This document shows positions 27,069 through 36,638 of a stretch of DNA of 64,000 bases, piece by piece. The notes under the pieces are model-generated. The model was not told the origin of the DNA, searched no databases, and saw only the letters and a program-made list of their open reading frames with translations. The DNA is from Thermogemmatispora tikiterensis. Lineage in GTDB: Bacteria; Chloroflexota; Ktedonobacteria; Ktedonobacterales; Ktedonobacteraceae. The DNA lies in assembly GCF_003268475.1 (NCBI RefSeq), contig NZ_MCIF01000002.1, forward strand, positions 4,662,885 through 4,726,884. Reading direction: 5' to 3'. The position numbers and the translations under genes are program-made. Within the stretch, counting starts at the first letter, position 1; every line of letters begins with the position of its first letter.

Positions 27069-27794
27069 TTGGAAGAGTTCGATCGTTATTATCCTCTACT
27101 CTTCGCTACTGCGCGTAGCCTGCTGGGCAGCTGCGATGAGATCGAGGATGTTGTCCAGGAAAGCTATATCCGCTATGCTACGGCAGCGGCGCAGCAGATA
27201 GGCTCGCTACGCGCCTATCTCCTGACCATTGTGACGCGCCTCTGCCTGGATCGCCTCAAATCAGCCCGCGTGCAGCGCGAGCAGCCCCTTGGCCTCTGGC
27301 CGCCGGCTCCGGGGGGAGGGCCGACGGTGGCACCAGAGCCAGAAGAGCTGGTTGTCGAGAGCCTTGAACAGCGAGAGGCCCTGGCGCATGCGCTCTGGCT
27401 GCTTCAGGAGCGGCTCAGCCCCGCCGAGCGGGCTGTCTTTCTTCTCCACGAAGCCTTTGCCTGTCCCTACGAAGAGATCGCTCGCCTGCTCAACAGCAGC
27501 GCCAGCGCCTGTCGCCAGCTCCTGCATCGAGCCCGCACCCGGCTGCGTCTCGCCCAGGCCCGTGCGCGCTTTAGCGTAAAGCCCGAGGAGCATCGTGCTC
27601 TCCTGAATAGCTTCCTGCTGGCGGCCCGAAGTGGCTCTGTGCAGCCCCTGCTAGAGACGCTGCTGCCCACTGCTGAGGTTCCTGGGAGCGATGTGAAGGC
27701 TGCGCTGATACAAGGAGTAGCGCCGGTTCCCGCTGCCAGCGAGGAGGAGCCGCTGGCGCTGCCTGCGCTGGAGGAGTGCCATGCCCATGCCTGA
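27069..27794 (+). CDS. ECF sigma factor (SigJ/ECF41-like, shortened C-terminus) heading the riboflavin operon
   Basis: 241 residues from a TTG start, 11 bases behind the riboswitch ribosome site. Sigma2 region: LLFATARSLLGSCDEIEDVVQESYIRYA; sigma4 region from about 110: LSPAERAVFLLHEAFACPYEEIARLLNSSASACRQLLHRAR. After this, LLNSFLLAARSGSVQPLLETLLP is the beginning of a SnoaL-like domain as in SigJ, but it ends early, about 50 residues later, so the usual regulatory domain is truncated. The end overlaps ribD by 14 bases, implying coupled translation. Placement between an FMN riboswitch and ribD is unusual; it links the sigma factor's amount to flavin supply (inference). Confidence 0.85.
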   Translation: MEEFDRYYPLLFATARSLLGSCDEIEDVVQESYIRYATAAAQQIGSLRAYLLTIVTRLCLDRLKSARVQREQPLGLWPPAPGGGPTVAPEPEELVVESLEQREALAHALWLLQERLSPAERAVFLLHEAFACPYEEIARLLNSSASACRQLLHRARTRLRLAQARARFSVKPEEHRALLNSFLLAARSGSVQPLLETLLPTAEVPGSDVKAALIQGVAPVPAASEEEPLALPALEECHAHA

Positions 27795-29001
27795 AGAGGC
27801 AACGATCGTGCTGAGCGAACAGGAGCGCCAGATAATGCAGCGAGCGCTGGAGCTGGCGCGGGCTGTCGAGGGGCGCACCAGCCCACGCCCACCAGTGGGG
27901 GCTGTGCTTGTGCGTGACGGGCAGATGGTAGGTCAGGGGGCGACGGCCCCACCCTATGGGCCACATGCCGAGGTGGAGGCCCTGCGCGAAGCCGGTTCCC
28001 ATGCTCAGGGGGCCGATCTCTATGTGACGCTGGAACCGTGCTGCATTGCCCTGCACACGCCACCCTGTACCGAGGCCCTCATCGCTGCGGGCATCCGGCG
28101 AGTGGTGGTAGCCGCTCGTGATCCCAATCCTCATGTCGATGGGCGCGGGCTGCAGCGGCTGCGGCAGGCTGGGATAGAGGTTGCGCTCCTGGACGAAGAT
28201 GATCCCCTGGCCCGGCAGGCTCGCGAGCTGCTACGTCCCTTTGCCACCCTTGTGCGTGGCAACCGGCCCTACGTCACCGCCAAGTGGGCGATGACCCTGG
28301 ATGGCAAGATGGCCGCGTACACGGGAGACGCCTTCTGGATCAGCGGACCGCAGGCCCGTGCCTGGGCTCACCAGCTGCGCGATCGCGTCGATGGCATCCT
28401 GGTCGGGGCTGGCACGGCGCGCCGCGACGATCCCTTGCTCACCGTGCGCCTGACCACTGACGCGCGCCGGCCCCGCCTTCAGCCGCCGCGGCGGCTAGTT
28501 ATTACCAGCAGCGGCCAGCTCCCGTCAGAGCTGCGGCTGCTGACGACGCCCGAGGCCGGAGAGACCTGGCTGCTGATTGGCGAGCGGGTTCCCGCAGAGC
28601 GACGCACGCTTCTGGCCCGTCCGGGGGTGCGTCTCATCGAGGTGCCTTGCGAGCCGACGGGGCGCGTTGATCTCCGCCAGGCTTTGCAGCGTCTGGCCGC
28701 CGAGGGCCTGATGCATATTCTTCTGGAGGGTGGGGCAGCCCTCACGGGCAGCGCCTTCGACTGTCGCTGCATTGACCATGTCGCAGTCATCGTCGCGCCC
28801 CGGCTGATCGGAGGGGCCGGTGCTCCGATTCCGCTTGCCGGCCAGGGTCTGCCCCGCTTGAGCCTGGCGGCTACATTGGATGATCAGCGCACGCAGACTC
28901 TGGGCGACGACCTGCTGATCGAAGGTGAGGTCCGCTATCACCCTTCTTCATCCGTCGCTGGCGAAGCGGCGGAGGGAGCGAAGAACCTGACCAGAAAGTG
29001 A
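27781..29001 (+). CDS. ribD: Bifunctional riboflavin biosynthesis deaminase/reductase RibD
   Basis: 406 residues. Deaminase half: SPRPPVGAVLVRDGQMVGQG, zinc ligands in HAEVEAL and TLEPCC…TPPCTEAL; reductase half from about 160: PYVTAKWAMTLDGKMAA, DAFWISGPQARAWAH, DGILVGAGTARRDDPLLTVR, LLEGGAAL. It carries out the second and third steps from GTP to riboflavin (deamination, then side-chain reduction). ATG with GGAGGAG four bases upstream; a second ATG two codons later is possible. It overlaps the sigma gene upstream and the next gene by a GTGA. Confidence 0.95.
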   Translation: MPMPEEATIVLSEQERQIMQRALELARAVEGRTSPRPPVGAVLVRDGQMVGQGATAPPYGPHAEVEALREAGSHAQGADLYVTLEPCCIALHTPPCTEALIAAGIRRVVVAARDPNPHVDGRGLQRLRQAGIEVALLDEDDPLARQARELLRPFATLVRGNRPYVTAKWAMTLDGKMAAYTGDAFWISGPQARAWAHQLRDRVDGILVGAGTARRDDPLLTVRLTTDARRPRLQPPRRLVITSSGQLPSELRLLTTPEAGETWLLIGERVPAERRTLLARPGVRLIEVPCEPTGRVDLRQALQRLAAEGLMHILLEGGAALTGSAFDCRCIDHVAVIVAPRLIGGAGAPIPLAGQGLPRLSLAATLDDQRTQTLGDDLLIEGEVRYHPSSSVAGEAAEGAKNLTRK

Positions 29002-30353
29002 GAAACCAGGTGATGTCAATCAACCAGCTATTAGAGACAAACGACCTGTGGCTCTCAGTGCCTGCTGCCGTACGCCGACTGCAGGCCGGCCAGATGGTTT
29101 TACTCTGCGACGATGAGACGCGCGAGCACGAGGCCGACCTCTGCCTGGCGGCCCAGTTCGCTACCCCTGAACGTATCAACTTTATGCTGCAGCAGGCGCG
29201 CGGCCTGCTCTGTGTGGCCCTGGCCGGCGAGCGGCTTGATGCTCTGGGCATTCCCCTGGCCGAGCGCGCTAACGCTCCCCTGCAGGACACCGCCTTTACG
29301 GCCTCCGTCGACGCCCGCCGCGGCACTACTACTGGCGTCTCCGCGCGCGACCGCGCCCTAACCGCTCGTCTGCTTGTCGACCCAACCGCACAGCCAGAGG
29401 ACTTCGCGCGCCCGGGCCACCTCTTTCCGCTGCGGGCCCATCCTGCCGGTACCCTGGGCCGCCGCGGCCACACCGAGGGAGCGGTCGACCTGATGCGTCT
29501 GGCCGGTCTGGAGCCAGGGGCCGTCATCTGCGAAGTGCTCGATGAAGAAGGCGAGCCGGCGCGTGGGGCCACTCTGCTACGCTTTGCTCAGCGTCACGGC
29601 CTGGGCCTCATTACTGTGGACGCCATTGCCCGCTTTCGGCGAGAACAGCGTGTCATCCTGGTCAACGAGACGCGCCTGCCGCTACCTGAAGGCGACTTCC
29701 ATCTCCGCCACTATCGCGACACGCGCCAGGGGCGCGACTACCTGGCTCTCATTTTGGGGGAGCTTGATTGGGGCGACCTGCCGCCGCTGGTGCGTCTCCA
29801 TTCGGCCTGCACCACCGGCGAGGTCTTTGGCTCACAGCGCTGCGACTGCCAGGCTCAGCTCAGGAAGGCCCTGGCTCTCATTGGACGCGAAGGGCGTGGC
29901 CTGCTGCTCTATCTTCCCCAAGAGGGGCGTGGCATCGGCCTGGCAGGCAAACTGCATGCCTATCGCCTCCAGGACAACGGCTACGATACTGTCGAGGCCA
30001 ACGAGCGTCTTGGCTACCCCGCCGATGCCCGCTCCTACGACGATGCTGTCGCCATTCTGGCGGAGCTGGGCCTGCGTCGCCTGCGCCTGCTCACTAACAA
30101 TCCGGCCAAGCTCCAGGCTCTGCAAAACGCCGACCTCCAGGTTGAGCGTGTAGCACTGGAGATCGCTGCCAGTCCAGAGAACCGTGCCTATCTCGACACT
30201 CGTCGCCGGCGCCTGGGCCATCTTCTTAGCGCCTCGACAGAGCCAGATCCAGGCGCCATTGAAGAAGCCATCGGGGCCGTCAGCCAGGCGGCCAGCCACC
30301 ATGCAAGGCGAACAGAGGAGGTGGAGCGTCATGTCAGAAGCTATCAGCGCTGA
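28998..30353 (+). CDS. ribBA: DHBP synthase/GTP cyclohydrolase II fusion RibBA
   Basis: 451 residues. N-terminal DHBP synthase: CDDETREHEADLCLAAQFAT, THEG-equivalent GRRGHTEGAVDLMRLAG, FPLRAHPAG. C-terminal GTP cyclohydrolase II from about 230: zinc cysteines in SACTTGEVFGSQRCDCQAQL, LYLPQEGRGIGLAGKL, LGYPADARSYDDA, LLTNNPAKLQAL. Both halves keep their catalytic blocks, so it supplies both precursors of riboflavin. The GTG at 28998 overlaps the ribD stop (GTGA); the ATG at 29013 is an alternative. The last 60 residues are a polar extension overlapping ribH by 23 bases. Confidence 0.95.
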   Translation: MRNQVMSINQLLETNDLWLSVPAAVRRLQAGQMVLLCDDETREHEADLCLAAQFATPERINFMLQQARGLLCVALAGERLDALGIPLAERANAPLQDTAFTASVDARRGTTTGVSARDRALTARLLVDPTAQPEDFARPGHLFPLRAHPAGTLGRRGHTEGAVDLMRLAGLEPGAVICEVLDEEGEPARGATLLRFAQRHGLGLITVDAIARFRREQRVILVNETRLPLPEGDFHLRHYRDTRQGRDYLALILGELDWGDLPPLVRLHSACTTGEVFGSQRCDCQAQLRKALALIGREGRGLLLYLPQEGRGIGLAGKLHAYRLQDNGYDTVEANERLGYPADARSYDDAVAILAELGLRRLRLLTNNPAKLQALQNADLQVERVALEIAASPENRAYLDTRRRRLGHLLSASTEPDPGAIEEAIGAVSQAASHHARRTEEVERHVRSYQR

Positions 30354-30858
30354 AGAGCGGCCTGATGGCAGAGGGCTGCGCATTGCTCTGGCCGTGGCCC
30401 GTTACCATCCGCAGATCACCGGCGCCATGCAAGAGACGGCGCGGCGGAGCCTGATCGCCCACGGTGTCGCCGAAGAGGACATTGACATCTGGCAGGCCCC
30501 TGGCTCCTTCGAGCTTCCTCTTCTGGCTCAGACGCTGGCTGCCAGCCGGCGCTACGACGCCATCATCTGCCTGGGCTGCGTCATGAAAGGCGAGACGCGT
30601 CACGACGTTCTGGTCGGTGACGCCGCCGCTCAGGGCATCCAGCGCGTTGCCCTCGACAGCGGCCTGCCGGTGATCTTCGGCGTCATCTGTGCCGCCAATC
30701 GTCTCCAGGCCCAGGAGCGCATTCCCCGCGCCGCCGAGTGTGCCCTGGCTGCCATCGAGCTAGTCTCTACCCTGCGGCGCGTCCGTCATCCAGGCGCGAT
30801 GCACGTCTGCCGGCACGATCAACAAGATATGGTGAGCACCAGCGAAAGGAGCAGCTAA
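30331..30858 (+). CDS. ribH: 6,7-dimethyl-8-ribityllumazine synthase RibH
   Basis: 175 residues. Lumazine synthase blocks: RIALAVARYHPQITGAM, WQAPGSFELPLLAQ, AIICLGCVMKGETRHDVLVG (conserved His kept), GLPVIFGVICAANRLQAQER. It joins the RibD and RibBA products. The usual LTTDT motif is altered to ICAAN. The ATG has GGAGGTGGAG upstream and starts inside the ribBA end; longer upstream readings are only ribBA in another frame. About 15 residues of polar tail follow the normal end. Confidence 0.92.
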   Translation: MSEAISAEERPDGRGLRIALAVARYHPQITGAMQETARRSLIAHGVAEEDIDIWQAPGSFELPLLAQTLAASRRYDAIICLGCVMKGETRHDVLVGDAAAQGIQRVALDSGLPVIFGVICAANRLQAQERIPRAAECALAAIELVSTLRRVRHPGAMHVCRHDQQDMVSTSERSS

Positions 30859-30864
30859 GTCCTC

Positions 30865-31575
30865 ATGTTTACCGGCATCGTCGAAGAAGTTGGCAGCGTC
30901 CTGGCGACCGGCGCCACCACCCTGGACATTGCCATCCCGGCCACCTGGTCCGACGTCAAACTCGGTGACAGCATCGCCGTTGACGGGGCCTGTCTCACCG
31001 TCGTCACGCGCGGCGAGGACTGGCTGCGTGTTGAACTCATGCCCGAGACCCTGCGCCGCACGCGCTTCGCCGCCCTGCTCATGGGAGAAGGGCCTGATCA
31101 AGACGAACGCGCTGTTAATCTAGAGCGCTCGCTGCCAGTGGGAGGCCGCTTCGGAGGGCACATCGTCCAGGGGCATATCGAAGCTGTGGTCGCTGTGCTG
31201 AGCACACGGGAAGAGGGCAACTCGCTTGTCTGTGAGATGACCCTGCCTGTTGCCCTGCGCCCCTATATTGTCCCCAAAGGCTTTGTCGCTCTCAACGGCG
31301 TCAGCCTCACCGTGGTCTCCTGTCAAGACGATCGCTTTTCCGTGGCTCTTATCCCCTATACGCGAGCCCACACCAACCTGGGCCGGCTGCGTCCGGGCAG
31401 CCTCCTCAACCTGGAAAGCGACATTCTCGGGCGCTACCTGGTGCAGCTCGTGGGCCGCTATGCGGTCCCGAAGCAGCTTTCGGGAGCGGAAGCTGCGAGC
31501 GACCCCCTGGATGGGGCCTTCCCAGAGAGGAACAGGATGGGAGAGGACGGGGGAGCAAAACGCCAGGAAGGGTAA
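30865..31575 (+). CDS. ribE: Riboflavin synthase alpha subunit RibE
   Basis: 236 residues: two homologous lumazine-binding barrels. First: MFTGIVEEVGSV, GDSIAVDGACLTVV, ETLRRTRF, VNLERSL; second: GGHIVQGHIEAVV, PKGFVALNGVSLTVV, YTRAHTNLG. It dismutates two lumazines to riboflavin. It is the last gene of the riboswitch operon, 6 bases after ribH, with AGGAG twelve bases upstream of the ATG. The C-terminal 30 residues are polar and overlap the following hairpin. Confidence 0.94.
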   Translation: MFTGIVEEVGSVLATGATTLDIAIPATWSDVKLGDSIAVDGACLTVVTRGEDWLRVELMPETLRRTRFAALLMGEGPDQDERAVNLERSLPVGGRFGGHIVQGHIEAVVAVLSTREEGNSLVCEMTLPVALRPYIVPKGFVALNGVSLTVVSCQDDRFSVALIPYTRAHTNLGRLRPGSLLNLESDILGRYLVQLVGRYAVPKQLSGAEAASDPLDGAFPERNRMGEDGGAKRQEG

Positions 31576-31621
31576 CGAGGGGAGCAGCCTCCTTGCTGGC
31601 TCCTCCCCGCTACCCTTCCTG
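31564..31621. terminator. Long hairpin ending the riboflavin operon
   Basis: CAGGAAGGGTA (31564-31574) and TACCCTTCCTG (31611-31621) pair perfectly, with further GGGGAG/CTCCCC-type pairing inside. It overlaps the ribE stop and faces the convergent secreted-protein gene. No T-tract on the plus side. Confidence 0.55.
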
Positions 31622-31691
31622 CCGGGGTGAACGACGCTCGCTATGAGGTGGGTCTGCTAAGTGAACTGCTAGCCTCGACTCGGGCCAGGCG

Positions 31692-34316
31692 CTATTGCAA
31701 AGCGACGGCGAAGACATGCATCCTGCCGCCGCTCACCGCTGCCGGCAAGGTCACACTTTTCACGGTCTTTCCCTGTGGCAGGGCGATGCTCACATAGAAC
31801 AGATAGCACTTCATCTGAACCGGACCGTTGGGACTATTGAAGTAGGGCATGCTCACGGCCTGGGGACTGCCCGGCAGGGGACGTGAGCCGCCGCCGTCCA
31901 GAGTCCAGTCGCTGAAGGCGATGGGCACGGTCTGCGTTGTCCCATCGGTAAAGGTGATCAAAAGCTGGCCGCGTGCCAGGCCATGATCGGCGGCCCCGAG
32001 CAGACCGAGCAACTTCGCGCGTGGCTGGTGCTCTACTGGCAGCGTCTGCCCCGCCGCCACATAGTTATCCGGCTCGCCTGAAAGCGCATTGGGCCAGACG
32101 AAGACGAAGCCACCTGCAAAGACATGGTCGCCGGGATTGACGCCGGCCCGCTGAAGGGCCTGGGCCGAGTAGCTATTGCCTCCCTGATCAAAGTTGGCCG
32201 TCGTCGGACGCTCGTCGTTGCTGACCCCCACGTTGTTGTAAGCGGGGGTCGTGCGCGGACCGGCCTGAGCCGGGCCGGAAGCTGACGAACCGCTGCGTGC
32301 GCTCTCGCGGGGCGCCTGCTCAGACTGGCCCACACCGGGAGCCGGTGACGGGCGAGCAGCTGCAGTCGGCACTGGCATCGCGGCGGCAGCCCCCGAGCCA
32401 CTGGCTGGCAGTGCGCTCAGCGAACGCGGACCTGCTCTTAGATCGCTGGCCGGGCGCTGATCCGGTCCCGGCTCCGATTGCGGACCGGGTCGATTTTGAG
32501 GACCAGGCTGTGTCTGTGGCCCAGGATGGGGCAGGCGCAGCGGCTGAACCGGATGCGGCTCCGGCTGCTGAGGACTCCCCTGCGTCTGACCTGGGAACGG
32601 CGAGAGATGCACTGTCGGGAGCAGGCCATAGATTACCAATGCCTTCCCGCTCGGCACAAAAACCCGCCCGTCAGCCACCGTCGGCACACTGAATTTCACA
32701 TACCCCGGTAGGGCATCGCGCTCGGGGCTCTGATCGCTGCTGTACAGTTCACGCGCCAGATTGCTGGCGTCGTAGGCCCGCAGCACCCCGCGCGGATCAA
32801 CCAGCCAGAGAATACCTGTCCCAGCCTGATTGCCGCTAGAAGTCACCACCACGTTGGCACCTGGGAAAGGCAGCTCCTCGGGCGTAGCCGAGAGCGGCTG
32901 AGACGAGAGGCGGCCATTGATCAGACGATAGGCCACCACTGGACGGTTCACACTGGCGAAATAGACATAGTCGCCATCGGGTCCGTTCCAGTAGGCGGGT
33001 GTACTGAAGAGGCCGCCGATCGTCGTCGGCGGAAACTCCTGCACGATCTGATCCACATCGTTACGCGCCTGGTGGTTGCAGGCGTCAGGAATGGTGTGGT
33101 AGCGGCCCAGGTGATTGCGGGCCAGGACATAGATCCGTCCCTCTTTGCCCGAGGCGATCAGCTCTCCGACCGTCGGCAGCAACAAAGGAGCGGCGGAGCC
33201 GAGGTCGGCATCGGCATCGTCCAGACAACGCTCATTGAAGGGCGTGAAATAGTCGACCAGACGCAGATCGGGCGAGAGCTTCCCCACCGAATCACCGGCG
33301 TTACGACCGTTCAGATGGAGATTAAAGGAGCCATTGCCGCTCGTAAAATAGAGAAAGCCCTGCTCATCGGCGGTCAGGGCGCCGCCAGAACCCCAGATAC
33401 CGGCCCGTGCGCCATCGGGCGTATCGTTAAAGACGGCCATCTGGCGGAAGGCGCTGCCGTTATACTGGTAGCTCATGATCCAGCCGTGGTACGGCATATT
33501 ATCGCAGAACGAGCCCCAGGCGATATAGATCCGGCCATTGGCCAGCACCAGAGCAGCGCGCTGGCGCTGGAAGCGGGGATCAAAAGTGAGCAGGCCACGG
33601 CGACTGCCGGCGCCTGTGCCGCGCACACTGGCCTGGATCGTCACCGGACTGCCCTTGCGCTCCTGGCCGGTGGTGATATCCAGCGCATGGAGGCGATAGA
33701 GCAGGCGACCGCTCTCTTTGGTGAAGGCCACCACGTAGAGCGTACGAGTGGCGGCATCGATGACCGGCGTACCGGTGATGCCGATCTCGGGCACCAGGTC
33801 ATTGCAGGCTACATCGTGGTTTGTCGGGACCTGCACACCGCGTCCCAGGAAACTTGTCCGCCAGAGCAAGGCCCGCTCGGGCCTGGTGGCATCGGCGTCG
33901 AAGGCATAGACGCTGTCGTGCTCGGTTGCCACGAAGACCACATTGCGCACCCGACCCTGAATCGGCAGACTGGGCACATAGAGGGGCTGGGCGTAGACCT
34001 GGCCATCGACCGCCAGCGTCAGACGCTTCCCGAAGGTACTGACGTTGACATTGCTCGTTGTCAGCAGCACCTCCGCGGGGTTGTGGCCGCTGTGCCGGTT
34101 ATTGTACTTGAAGGTCAGCACGGCGGTACCGCTCGCGGGGGCAGCGTAGGCGGCAGGTTGGGACCCGCGGCCCGCGGCCTGCTGGTCGGAAGAGGGCTTC
34201 CAGGCCAGCGCTCTGCCGGTTCCGCCAGGTAGCCAGGAGGAAAAGAGCAGGCCCCCGAGTAGCAGCAGGGGCAGTGCTGCCGCTACTCGGGGCAACAAGC
34301 GAGAGAGGTTGATCAT
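31692..34316 (-). CDS. Secreted PQQ-type beta-propeller protein with Pro-rich linker and carbohydrate-binding-like C-terminal domain
   Basis: 874 residues. Signal peptide (LLPRVAAALPLLLLGGLLFSS), then a beta-propeller of about 520 residues resembling PQQ-binding-like repeats: VFVATEHDSVYAFDADA, LLWRTSF, GSGGALTADEQGFLYFTSGNG, GRIYVLARN, VVVTSSGNQ. A linker of about 130 residues is rich in Pro, Gln and Gly (PQTQPGPQNRPGPQ). The last 170 residues (YNNVGVSNDERPTTANFDQGG, SYSAQAL, FVFVWPNA, SDWTLDGGG, LHVF-like end) match the sandwich domain seen at the end of GH92-type mannosidases and other secreted proteins. Enzymatic function is unknown. AAGGAG six bases before the ATG fixes the start. Confidence 0.78.
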   Translation of the reverse strand: MINLSRLLPRVAAALPLLLLGGLLFSSWLPGGTGRALAWKPSSDQQAAGRGSQPAAYAAPASGTAVLTFKYNNRHSGHNPAEVLLTTSNVNVSTFGKRLTLAVDGQVYAQPLYVPSLPIQGRVRNVVFVATEHDSVYAFDADATRPERALLWRTSFLGRGVQVPTNHDVACNDLVPEIGITGTPVIDAATRTLYVVAFTKESGRLLYRLHALDITTGQERKGSPVTIQASVRGTGAGSRRGLLTFDPRFQRQRAALVLANGRIYIAWGSFCDNMPYHGWIMSYQYNGSAFRQMAVFNDTPDGARAGIWGSGGALTADEQGFLYFTSGNGSFNLHLNGRNAGDSVGKLSPDLRLVDYFTPFNERCLDDADADLGSAAPLLLPTVGELIASGKEGRIYVLARNHLGRYHTIPDACNHQARNDVDQIVQEFPPTTIGGLFSTPAYWNGPDGDYVYFASVNRPVVAYRLINGRLSSQPLSATPEELPFPGANVVVTSSGNQAGTGILWLVDPRGVLRAYDASNLARELYSSDQSPERDALPGYVKFSVPTVADGRVFVPSGKALVIYGLLPTVHLSPFPGQTQGSPQQPEPHPVQPLRLPHPGPQTQPGPQNRPGPQSEPGPDQRPASDLRAGPRSLSALPASGSGAAAAMPVPTAAARPSPAPGVGQSEQAPRESARSGSSASGPAQAGPRTTPAYNNVGVSNDERPTTANFDQGGNSYSAQALQRAGVNPGDHVFAGGFVFVWPNALSGEPDNYVAAGQTLPVEHQPRAKLLGLLGAADHGLARGQLLITFTDGTTQTVPIAFSDWTLDGGGSRPLPGSPQAVSMPYFNSPNGPVQMKCYLFYVSIALPQGKTVKSVTLPAAVSGGRMHVFAVALQ

Positions 34317-34839
34317 CACGTCTCCTTCACCACTGCAGTGATAAGCAAGCAGGGGCATGGCGTCTACTGCCCGTCGGCGATCAGGAACGGAGTAGCAGCT
34401 CTTCCTCTCCTCGTGCTTGCTTCCTTCTTCCTTGCTTCAACTTGCGTCGTGTCAACCCCTTGCTGGAGGCGATTTTGGGCCTCTACAATCTGTGGTTGTT
34501 TGCTGCATCACGGCCCGTACGCCGGCTTACTTCCCTCACAAACTCAGAGCAGCTTATGCGCTGCTTCCATTACTTATGATACTCAAGACACAAAATGAAA
34601 ATCAGTATCTCAATCATGATCAATAGATTGACAGGGACAGGAGGGTGACCGAGATGAAGGACATATGAGATCGTCTGGCAGGTCTCAGGGAGCATTAGCC
34701 AAACGTCCTGGAGACTGGCCTGTTAGAAAGGATTCATGCTATCATAACAGAGCCAATCGTCTGGAGAAAGAGGCCTTTCCCAGTCGGCTCGCATTCGTTG
34801 CACGGGGCCTCGTTTTGATCCCCTTGAGAGTCCTGGATT
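34317..34839. other. Divergent intergenic region, no gene seen
   Basis: 523 AT-richer bases between the propeller gene and the DUF2079 gene. GCTTGCTT-type octamers occur at 34343-34350 and 34415-34422. A TTGACA lies near 34627 but no matching -10 box was convincing. No reliable frame. Confidence 0.4.
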
Positions 34840-36624
34840 ATGAACAAAATTGGCAAGTGGCTCCATCTGACATGGCGGCGCTGGAGGGTGGCCTGTGGGA
34901 AGGAACTCTATCCCCCCCCTGAACCGCTACCCCGGGGACGTGCTTTCTGGCTGGCCCTGGGCCTGGTCGTGTTGGCGATGCTCGCCTACAGCGTCTACTT
35001 CGTCATCTTTGTGACCAGCAAGCAGGATGCTTTTGCCACCAACGGCGAAGACCTGGGCATTATGGACCAGGCGATCTGGAATACGCTGCACGGCGCCCTT
35101 CTGCATCAGACGATCTGTAATGTGCTGACCGATACGAATTGCTATGGGCTGGAGGGCATCAATCGCTTCGCCATTCACTATGAGCCGATTCTTTTTTTAA
35201 TTGTGCCCCTTTATATTTTTTGGGCTGATCCGAAAACGTTGCTGATTCTTCAGGTCCTGGTAGTGGCCACGGGGGCGCTGCCAGCCTTCTGGCTAGCCCG
35301 CCTGCGCCTGCGCAGCGACCTGGCTGCGGTTCCCTTTGCCCTGCTCTATCTGCTCTATCCTGCGCAGCAGTATGCCGTCGACTATGATTTCCACGCCGTG
35401 ACGCTGACGCTGGCCTTGCTCCTCTTTACCCTGTACTTTATGTATACTCAGCGCAATGGCTGGTTTCTGGCCTTTGCGATTCTCTCGCTGGCCTGCAAAG
35501 AGGAGATTGCCGGCATCATTGCCCTGCTGGGCCTGTGGATGGCCATCTTCCAGCGGCGCTGGCGCATTGGCCTGATTGTCTTCGGACTGGCGGTCGGCTG
35601 GACTGCCATCGGCCTGCTGATCGTCCACTACGCCAGTCCGATTGGTCACTCGCTGCTGGCCTCCCGCTGGTCAGAGTATGGGGACTCGCCCGTGGAGGTG
35701 GCGCTGAACATCCTGCTGCATCCCCTGCAGGTGATCGACCAGCATGTGCTGGAGCCGCAACATCAGCTCTACCTGCGGAAACTGCTTGCTCCGGCGGGCT
35801 ACCTGCCGCTGCTGGCCCCCTGGGTCCTGGTCCTGGCCTCGCCGACGCTGGCCCTCAACCTGCTCAGTTCCTCGCCCAACATGTACAGTGGCCGCTATCA
35901 GTACAATGCGGAGATCGTGCCGATCCTGATCTTTGCCACCATTGAGGCGACGGTGCTGCTGCTCTGGTTGCTGCGCCGCTGCCTGCGACTGGGCCAGGCC
36001 TGGCTTGCTCAGATGAGAGGTCCCGCCCTTAGCGTCTTGCCTGTCGCTGCCGGGGACCAGGGGAAGGAGCGCCCCGCCTGGTCCTCGTTGTCGTCGGCAG
36101 GAGGCTGGTTCGGAAGACAGCCTGCCCCGTTGGCTGGTGGACGGCTCTGGCCCATCCTGCGGGCCCTCTTCCTGCTGCTCCTGCTGAGCTATGTGATGGG
36201 GCAGGTGGTCAGGGCCACTGCGCGCTACGATGTCTATAGTGCCATGCCCTATGCAACCGGCTTTATCTGGCCCTCTCAGGATGCTCATGACCGCCTCGCC
36301 TATCATTTTCTGCAAGAGATCCCGCCTACCGCCTCGGTCTCGACACAGACAATGCTGGTCCCCCATCTGAGTGAACGGCGTAGCATCTATCTCTTTCCCT
36401 ATGGGGCGGGCTATGCCGACTATATCCTGCTGAATGCCCCAGGCTACTATTATCCCTTCAAGACCTATGCTGACTACGAACATGCGGTCGACGCCATACT
36501 CAGCAGCGGCGAATATGGCGTGATCGATATGCAGGACGGCTATATCCTGCTCAAAAAGGGCGCTGCTTCCACTGCCAATCAGCAGGCGGCGCGCATGGTG
36601 GCTCAGTATCGCCACACCGATTGA
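34840..36624 (+). CDS. DUF2079 polytopic membrane protein
   Basis: 594 residues. About ten hydrophobic segments, beginning LALGLVVLAMLAYSVYFVIF at 37. The first outer loop has the DUF2079 signature NGEDLGIMDQAIWNTLHG and later FAIHYEPILFLIVPLY, and YPAQQYAVDYDFHAVTLTLALLLF; CKEEIAGIIAL follows. The fold is related to GT-C glycosyltransferases, but no reaction is established for the family. A 45-residue hydrophilic insert near 395-430 separates the last membrane blocks, and the C-terminal 120 residues are an outer domain (TMLVPHLSERRSIYLFP). The ribosome site is weak. An intrinsic terminator follows. Confidence 0.85.
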   Translation: MNKIGKWLHLTWRRWRVACGKELYPPPEPLPRGRAFWLALGLVVLAMLAYSVYFVIFVTSKQDAFATNGEDLGIMDQAIWNTLHGALLHQTICNVLTDTNCYGLEGINRFAIHYEPILFLIVPLYIFWADPKTLLILQVLVVATGALPAFWLARLRLRSDLAAVPFALLYLLYPAQQYAVDYDFHAVTLTLALLLFTLYFMYTQRNGWFLAFAILSLACKEEIAGIIALLGLWMAIFQRRWRIGLIVFGLAVGWTAIGLLIVHYASPIGHSLLASRWSEYGDSPVEVALNILLHPLQVIDQHVLEPQHQLYLRKLLAPAGYLPLLAPWVLVLASPTLALNLLSSSPNMYSGRYQYNAEIVPILIFATIEATVLLLWLLRRCLRLGQAWLAQMRGPALSVLPVAAGDQGKERPAWSSLSSAGGWFGRQPAPLAGGRLWPILRALFLLLLLSYVMGQVVRATARYDVYSAMPYATGFIWPSQDAHDRLAYHFLQEIPPTASVSTQTMLVPHLSERRSIYLFPYGAGYADYILLNAPGYYYPFKTYADYEHAVDAILSSGEYGVIDMQDGYILLKKGAASTANQQAARMVAQYRHTD

Positions 36625-36638
36625 TGCGCTTCTACACC

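Noticed and set aside
33072..34232. 386-residue plus-strand frame over the propeller gene
   Set aside because: Antisense shadow; no ribosome site and no recognisable motifs.
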